In this document: piece by piece, positions 16,175 to 19,753 of the stretch
Numbering within the stretch: position 1 is the first letter of the stretch
How the letters are laid out: the number at the start of each line of letters is the position of its first letter
NCBI GenBank assembly: GCA_028282395.1
Contig: JANQHY010000194.1
Coordinates: forward strand, 1 to 19,753
Source: Gammaproteobacteria bacterium
GTDB lineage: Bacteria > Pseudomonadota > Gammaproteobacteria > UBA12402
Direction of reading: 5' to 3'
Length of the DNA: 19,753 nt
Notes under the pieces: generated by a model
The model's database searches: none
What the model was told of the DNA's origin: nothing
The model's input: the letters and a program-made list of their open reading frames with translations, nothing else
Position numbers and translations under genes: made by a program

Positions 16175-16630
16175 TTACCTTGGGGTCACAATAATAGCGC
16201 AGTTCTGGGCAGACGGCCAATGTGTGGACTCACCTATGGCGCCACAAGAGTACAAACCTGGATATTGGGATGCTTGCCAATCTGACGCAGGAGCGGGTTT
16301 GAGCGTTACCGGTTTGTTTGGGTGATATTGGAACAGCACACTATCACCGACACCAGGTTGTAGCGTATAAGTGTATTGGCAAACAGCTTGATTGCCATCA
16401 AGGTCAGCTTCACCCAGTTTGAGGATTTTCATATTGTTAGCGCCATTTCCGGTTATAGTTTTATATTGCCATTGCAAAGCTGATATCGGTTGGCCGTTTT
16501 CATTGGCAGGAGTGCATTGCTTTTGTCCGTTACATGTCAATTTTACCGGACAGGTAATGCTTGTGGCGGCAAAAACGCCAGTGCTGATCATGGTTAATGG
16601 TAACAGTGTGAGTAGGGCTTTAAATTGCAT
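16175..16630 (-). CDS. Small secreted cysteine-containing protein
   Basis: A 151-residue exported protein. The start is ATG 16630, because AAGGAGG lies five to six bases upstream; the frame is open 11 codons further but without support. A typical signal peptide (MQFKALLTLLPLTMISTGVFA, with probable cleavage after VFA) is followed by a mature part with several cysteines (TCPVKLTCNGQKQC, VCQYTY, YSCG, NCAII), probably disulfide-bonded in the periplasm or outside. The repeated short strands suggest a beta-sandwich. It ends GAIGESTHWPSAQNCAIIVTPR in two adjoining parts. I do not recognise the family; proteins of this size and Cys pattern occur in Legionella and relatives as uncharacterised exported proteins. 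Confidence 0.7.
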   Translation of the reverse strand: MQFKALLTLLPLTMISTGVFAATSITCPVKLTCNGQKQCTPANENGQPISALQWQYKTITGNGANNMKILKLGEADLDGNQAVCQYTYTLQPGVGDSVLFQYHPNKPVTLKPAPASDWQASQYPGLYSCGAIGESTHWPSAQNCAIIVTPR

Positions 16631-16700
16631 ACTAACCTCCTTGTTTGCTACAGATAAAATCAAGTAAGAATAGCATGATTTTTATGTGATGGGTAATAGG

Positions 16701-18111
16701 TTATGTTACTGTCGCAACCGATATGCTACTGGCCGCCTTATGGCAATATTTTTTGTAAATGATTAATAAAATACTTGGTGAGACCATCACCAGGAGACCA
16801 CCGGCAAATAGCAACATAAAATGTGCTGTCGTGCCGAAGTTGATTTGTGTTGGCGGGAAAAAGCCGATAGTCAATGTAATGATACATGCGATCAACCCCA
16901 GTATACTTAGCGCAATGGCGCCGAGCTTACCGCCGGGGATGACATTAATTTTTTCTGCTCTGCATAGGTGTTTGAAGCTGGCGGCAAACATCAACAGATA
17001 CATGATGACGTACAGTTCCGTGCTCAGGTCGATCAATAGCCAATATGAACCGTTAATGCTGGGCATTAAAAAGAAAGCCATGGACACGAGCGATACGATA
17101 ACAGCCTGTAACAATAATACATTAGCAGGCATATGGTGTTGATTATCTTTGGCCAGTATCTTGGGCAGGAAACCATCTTTAGCAGCGTGTGCTAAGCTGT
17201 TGGCCGGTGAGATCAGCCAATTTACCATGGCACCGGCAGAGCCCAGGATCAGTAATAGCCCAGCTACTTTCTCCATCCAGCCGATATGAAAAGTGGTAAA
17301 TAACATATGAAAAGTTTGGATGGTGCCCGTAGTGAGCACAATGCTTTGATGGGGAATCACCAATGCCACACCTAATGAGCCGATACCCATGGTGAAAATG
17401 ATAATAGCAATAGCAATCATCAGTGCTTTGGGGAAAATCTTATGGGCATTGTGAATCTTCTTTACATGTACCGCAGCAAGTTCCATGCCTAAGAATGAGG
17501 TAATAATCGCGGTGAGGGACGCCCAGGTGGCAGCATGGCTCAGGGGCGGTAAAATGGCTATGTCTGTCAGGTGCAATGCCAGCGGTTTGCCCATGATGAC
17601 CCACAAGAAGGCCATGCCGATGATCAGGCACATCGGGATGACCATGCCCAGGCCAATACCAATAGCGGTAATACGGCTGGCTTGTTTGATACCTTTCATA
17701 TTGACGAGCGTCATTACCCAAAAAACGAATAAACTTGATCCCACCAGATAAACTGGGTTGTGAGCCAGGCCAGGCGCCAGTAAGTAAGCCAAAGTGCTGG
17801 TTAGTGCAGACAGTGCTGTTAGGAACCACACCATGGTATTGACCCATTGCAGCCAGGCGGCAAACGTACCGGTAGAAGCACCAAAGGCTTGCTTTGACCA
17901 GTAATAAATGCCGCTTTCTTCTTTGAACTGGGTGCACAATTCAGCACTGATCAAACCGGCAGGTAGTAAGAATATGATGGCGCCGAGGATGAAAAAAAAA
18001 CACCAATTGTTGACCAAAAAGAGCAATAGAAGGTAAGTCACCGATGCCATCGACTGCGCCGGTCATCATCAATGCCAGGGCTAAAACCCCAATGGTTGCC
18101 TTATTCTTCAT
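16701..18111 (-). pseudogene. APC-family amino-acid antiporter, frameshifted in a T9 run
   Basis: A 469-residue inner-membrane transporter with about twelve helices, of the glutamate/GABA antiporter-like APC group. The true start is ATG 18111 (AAGGAAAG upstream), reading MKNKATIGVLALALMMTGAV and on to FGQQLVFFF. The frame is then lost in nine consecutive T (minus strand, 17992-18000), and the rest continues from FILGAIIFLLPAGLISAEL in the next frame. Removing one T gives 469 residues without any other gap. The conserved early region (GAVDGIGDLP and AGLISAEL) fits APC exchangers used by intracellular bacteria for amino-acid uptake. Transcriptional slippage on T9 could restore some full-length protein, or the extra T is a sequencing error. 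Confidence 0.8.
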
Positions 18112-18145
18112 GGCGCTTTCCTTGAATCAAATTAAAATCAAACAT

Positions 18146-18173
18146 AGTATAATCGCTTAATTTGCGACAATAA
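18146..18173 (-). promoter_or_regulatory. Likely sigma-70 promoter of the amino-acid antiporter
   Basis: On the minus strand, TTATTG (18168-18173) and TATACT (18146-18151) are separated by 16 bases, 35 bases before the antiporter start codon. The -10 matches the consensus in most positions; the -35 is weak. Confidence 0.4.
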
Positions 18174-18196
18174 AATTGATTAAATTGGTATTATGA

Positions 18197-18802
18197 TCAA
18201 TTATTTTGATCAATTGTCTGTGTGGCCAGGAAGCGATAAAAAATCTCATAGCCATACTCGGTGAGTACGGCTTCAGGGTGGTATTGAATACCAAATAAAG
18301 GGTAGTCTTGATGTTGGATTGCCATAATCTCTTGGACGTTACCGTGATGGTCTTGTGTCCATCCGGTCATCGACAGACAGGAAGGTAAGCTGGTTGGATC
18401 GATTAATAATGAGTGATAACGCATAACATCAAAATTCTTCGCCAGGCCATTAAATAACACACTATTATCATGGTGGAGCGTTGAGAGCTTGCCGTGCATG
18501 ACAGTTTGCGCATGGACAATGCGTGCACCAAAGTATTGTGCCAGACATTGATGGCCCATGCATACGCCCAGTATGGGGTAGAGTTGATAACAGCGAGCAA
18601 TCACTGTCAGGGTTTTACCGGCGTCATTAGGGTTGCCAGGACCGGGTGAGAGAATAATGTGACTACAGTGTAAGCTATCGATGTCATCTAATTTGTCATC
18701 ATCATTTTCTAAGAGTAATACCTCAGAGCCTAGTGTTTCCAAGTAATGTTTGATGTTATACGTAAATGAATCGTAGTTATCGATAATCAATACCTTAGTC
18801 AC
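18197..18802 (-). CDS. pabA: Aminodeoxychorismate synthase glutamine amidotransferase subunit
   Basis: A 201-residue class I glutamine amidotransferase that supplies ammonia to PabB for 4-amino-4-deoxychorismate, on the way to folate. The triad is visible: C81 in GVCMGHQCLA, and H175 and E177 in YHPEAVL. The oxyanion loop is LSPGPGNP. The start is GTG 18802 (TKVLIIDNYDSFTYN follows), supported by AAGGAGG nine bases upstream; the longer open frame upstream is not family-like. It overlaps the end of the preceding pabB-pabC gene by 8 bases, so translation is coupled. The alternative, the anthranilate synthase subunit TrpG, cannot be excluded by sequence, but the neighbour fixes the role as PABA synthesis. 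Confidence 0.9.
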   Translation of the reverse strand: MTKVLIIDNYDSFTYNIKHYLETLGSEVLLLENDDDKLDDIDSLHCSHIILSPGPGNPNDAGKTLTVIARCYQLYPILGVCMGHQCLAQYFGARIVHAQTVMHGKLSTLHHDNSVLFNGLAKNFDVMRYHSLLIDPTSLPSCLSMTGWTQDHHGNVQEIMAIQHQDYPLFGIQYHPEAVLTEYGYEIFYRFLATQTIDQNN

Positions 18803-19753
18803 GTAACACAGCCTCCTTGATGCCGATAACCGCATTGGTGACCCAGATGCGTTCGGCTTTCTTGACCATGGCGGGGGTAATCTCACACTCAATAGTGTCA
18901 GGATGTTGCTGTATAAAGCGTTGGCGCATAATGCCTGCTAGCACGCCGGCACTAAGGGGTGGGGTTTTGATAATGCCATTATGTTGAATAAATACATTAG
19001 TGCGTGTACCTTCTGCCACATAGCCATGCTGATTACATAATAAAACATCGAACCAATCTTTAGGTTGAGCCAGGCTTTTAAAGTAGTGCTGGTAGATGCC
19101 GCGCACGCTCTCATCAGTGGTTTTATAACGGTGCAACACATTATTGCTATTAATGACAGGCTCACAATGCAAGCCAATACTGATTGGCTCATGAGGTAAC
19201 GTGATCAACTGTGATTGGATCTCAACATGTCCATCTTTGTGAAGCAATAAGCGTACTTTGTAGTCTTGGCCTGGTGCCAGAGTGGTTTTATGTTGTTTGA
19301 GTTGGCGAACGATGGCTTGAGCATCATAGCCAAACCCTAACGATTGTGCACTTTGGCTAAGGCGTCTGAGGTGATCAGTGAGGTAAGGAAAACCTAGTTT
19401 GCTGTTATGGTAAAGTGTTTCGACTAGCTGAAACGCGACGGGCAGTTGGGTGACAAAGCGTGCTTTCAGGCACATCTCTTCATATTCTGATTCAGACTCC
19501 GAATCGTAAACAATGCCACCGCCAACGCCAAGAAAGCCTTGTTGATTTTGTAATACTAAAGTGCGGATACTGACGTTAAAACACATATCATTATCAGGGG
19601 TGATCATACCAATAGCACCGGTATAAACACTGCGATCACGCTGCTCAAGCTCATAAATGATTTGCATAGTGCGCTTTTTGGGGGCGCCAGTAATGGAGCC
19701 GCAAGGAAATAGTGCATTGATGATTTGGCTTAACGGCGCCTGCTTATCAATCG
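18795..19753 (-). CDS. pabB: Fused aminodeoxychorismate synthase component I / 4-amino-4-deoxychorismate lyase, 5' end beyond the window
   Basis: The visible 318 residues are the C-terminal part of PabB joined to PabC. The chorismate-binding end shows CGSITGAPKKRTMQI and GVGGGIVYDSESESEYEEM. After a short linker (about residue 95) comes a PLP-dependent fold-type IV lyase: LDHLRR-like segment TDHLRRLSQSAQSLGF, the lysine in HRYKTTDE (visible residue 210) and EGTRTNVFI, then PPLSAGVLAGIMR. The fused protein makes 4-amino-4-deoxychorismate with PabA and then releases pyruvate to give p-aminobenzoate for folate. PabB-PabC fusions are known in many bacteria. The N-terminal part lies past 19753. 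The 3' end overlaps pabA by 8 bases. Confidence 0.92.
   Translation of the reverse strand, partial: IDKQAPLSQIINALFPCGSITGAPKKRTMQIIYELEQRDRSVYTGAIGMITPDNDMCFNVSIRTLVLQNQQGFLGVGGGIVYDSESESEYEEMCLKARFVTQLPVAFQLVETLYHNSKLGFPYLTDHLRRLSQSAQSLGFGYDAQAIVRQLKQHKTTLAPGQDYKVRLLLHKDGHVEIQSQLITLPHEPISIGLHCEPVINSNNVLHRYKTTDESVRGIYQHYFKSLAQPKDWFDVLLCNQHGYVAEGTRTNVFIQHNGIIKTPPLSAGVLAGIMRQRFIQQHPDTIECEITPAMVKKAERIWVTNAVIGIKEAVLRD

Noticed and set aside
17440..17937. A 165-codon minus-strand frame
   Set aside because: It is an alternative frame of the amino-acid antiporter, whose membrane-helix frame is clearly the real one.
18194..18215. Two copies of TGATCAATT considered as an operator or terminator
   Set aside because: One copy is mostly pabA coding sequence; TGATCA is a palindrome common in AT-rich DNA, and there is no T-run or clear stem with useful stability.
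1..19753. CRISPR array, insertion sequence or rRNA genes
   Set aside because: No regularly spaced repeats, no transposase motifs with inverted ends and no rRNA-like sequence were found on either strand.

Overview
The window looks like a piece of the chromosome of a host-associated gammaproteobacterium, most likely in or near the Legionellales (Coxiella/Legionella/Berkiella-like). This is inferred from gene content, not from a marker gene. The supporting signs are an ankyrin-repeat protein, an F-box-like protein, two soluble proteins whose C-termini carry eukaryote-style acidic dileucine motifs, amino-acid and sugar transporters typical of intracellular bacteria, moderately AT-rich DNA, and at least five visibly damaged reading frames.

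Layout. Positions 1-1853 (minus) hold a RhaT-type sugar transporter followed by a HAD phosphatase that is frameshifted and runs off the left edge. Positions 2184-6767 form an AT-rich accessory block. On the plus strand a heme-oxygenase-like protein is translationally coupled to an ATP-grasp ligase. Converging on this pair is a minus-strand operon of an XRE/S24-like regulator, a POT-type peptide transporter and an ankyrin-repeat protein, all three overlapping end to end. The enzyme pair plus peptide transporter plus regulator suggests a small undescribed amino-acid or peptide-derived metabolite system; this is the main candidate novelty. Positions 7017-8076 (plus) hold three small proteins that resemble ribbon-helix-helix DNA-binding proteins. 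The last two sit behind similar stem-loop leaders.

Positions 8230-12119 look like an effector island: a 257-residue protein ending in ERTPLLT, an F-box-like protein with a frameshifted N-terminus, an unknown frameshifted minus-strand protein with an SGHYKP motif, and a HAD-fold protein whose tail carries CCC and an acidic dileucine cluster. All are recognisable only by motifs, and none has a function shown by sequence alone.

Positions 12334-14994 (minus) are a copper-resistance operon: a MerR/CueR-like regulator with its own 19-bp-spacer promoter, followed one base later by a CopA-type P1B-1 ATPase broken by an out-of-frame deletion in its membrane region. A tRNA-Met(CAT) gene follows at 15094-15170. 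The remaining part is more housekeeping-like and entirely on the minus strand: an APH(6)/hydroxyurea-type kinase, a small secreted Cys-rich protein, an APC-family amino-acid antiporter broken by one extra base in a T9 run, and the p-aminobenzoate genes pabB-pabC (fused, running off the right edge) and pabA, which overlap by 8 bases.

The recurrent single-base lesions are either real gene decay (expected in a shrinking intracellular genome) or uncorrected indel errors. The sequence alone cannot decide for most of them, but the copA deletion is too large to be a simple homopolymer error.
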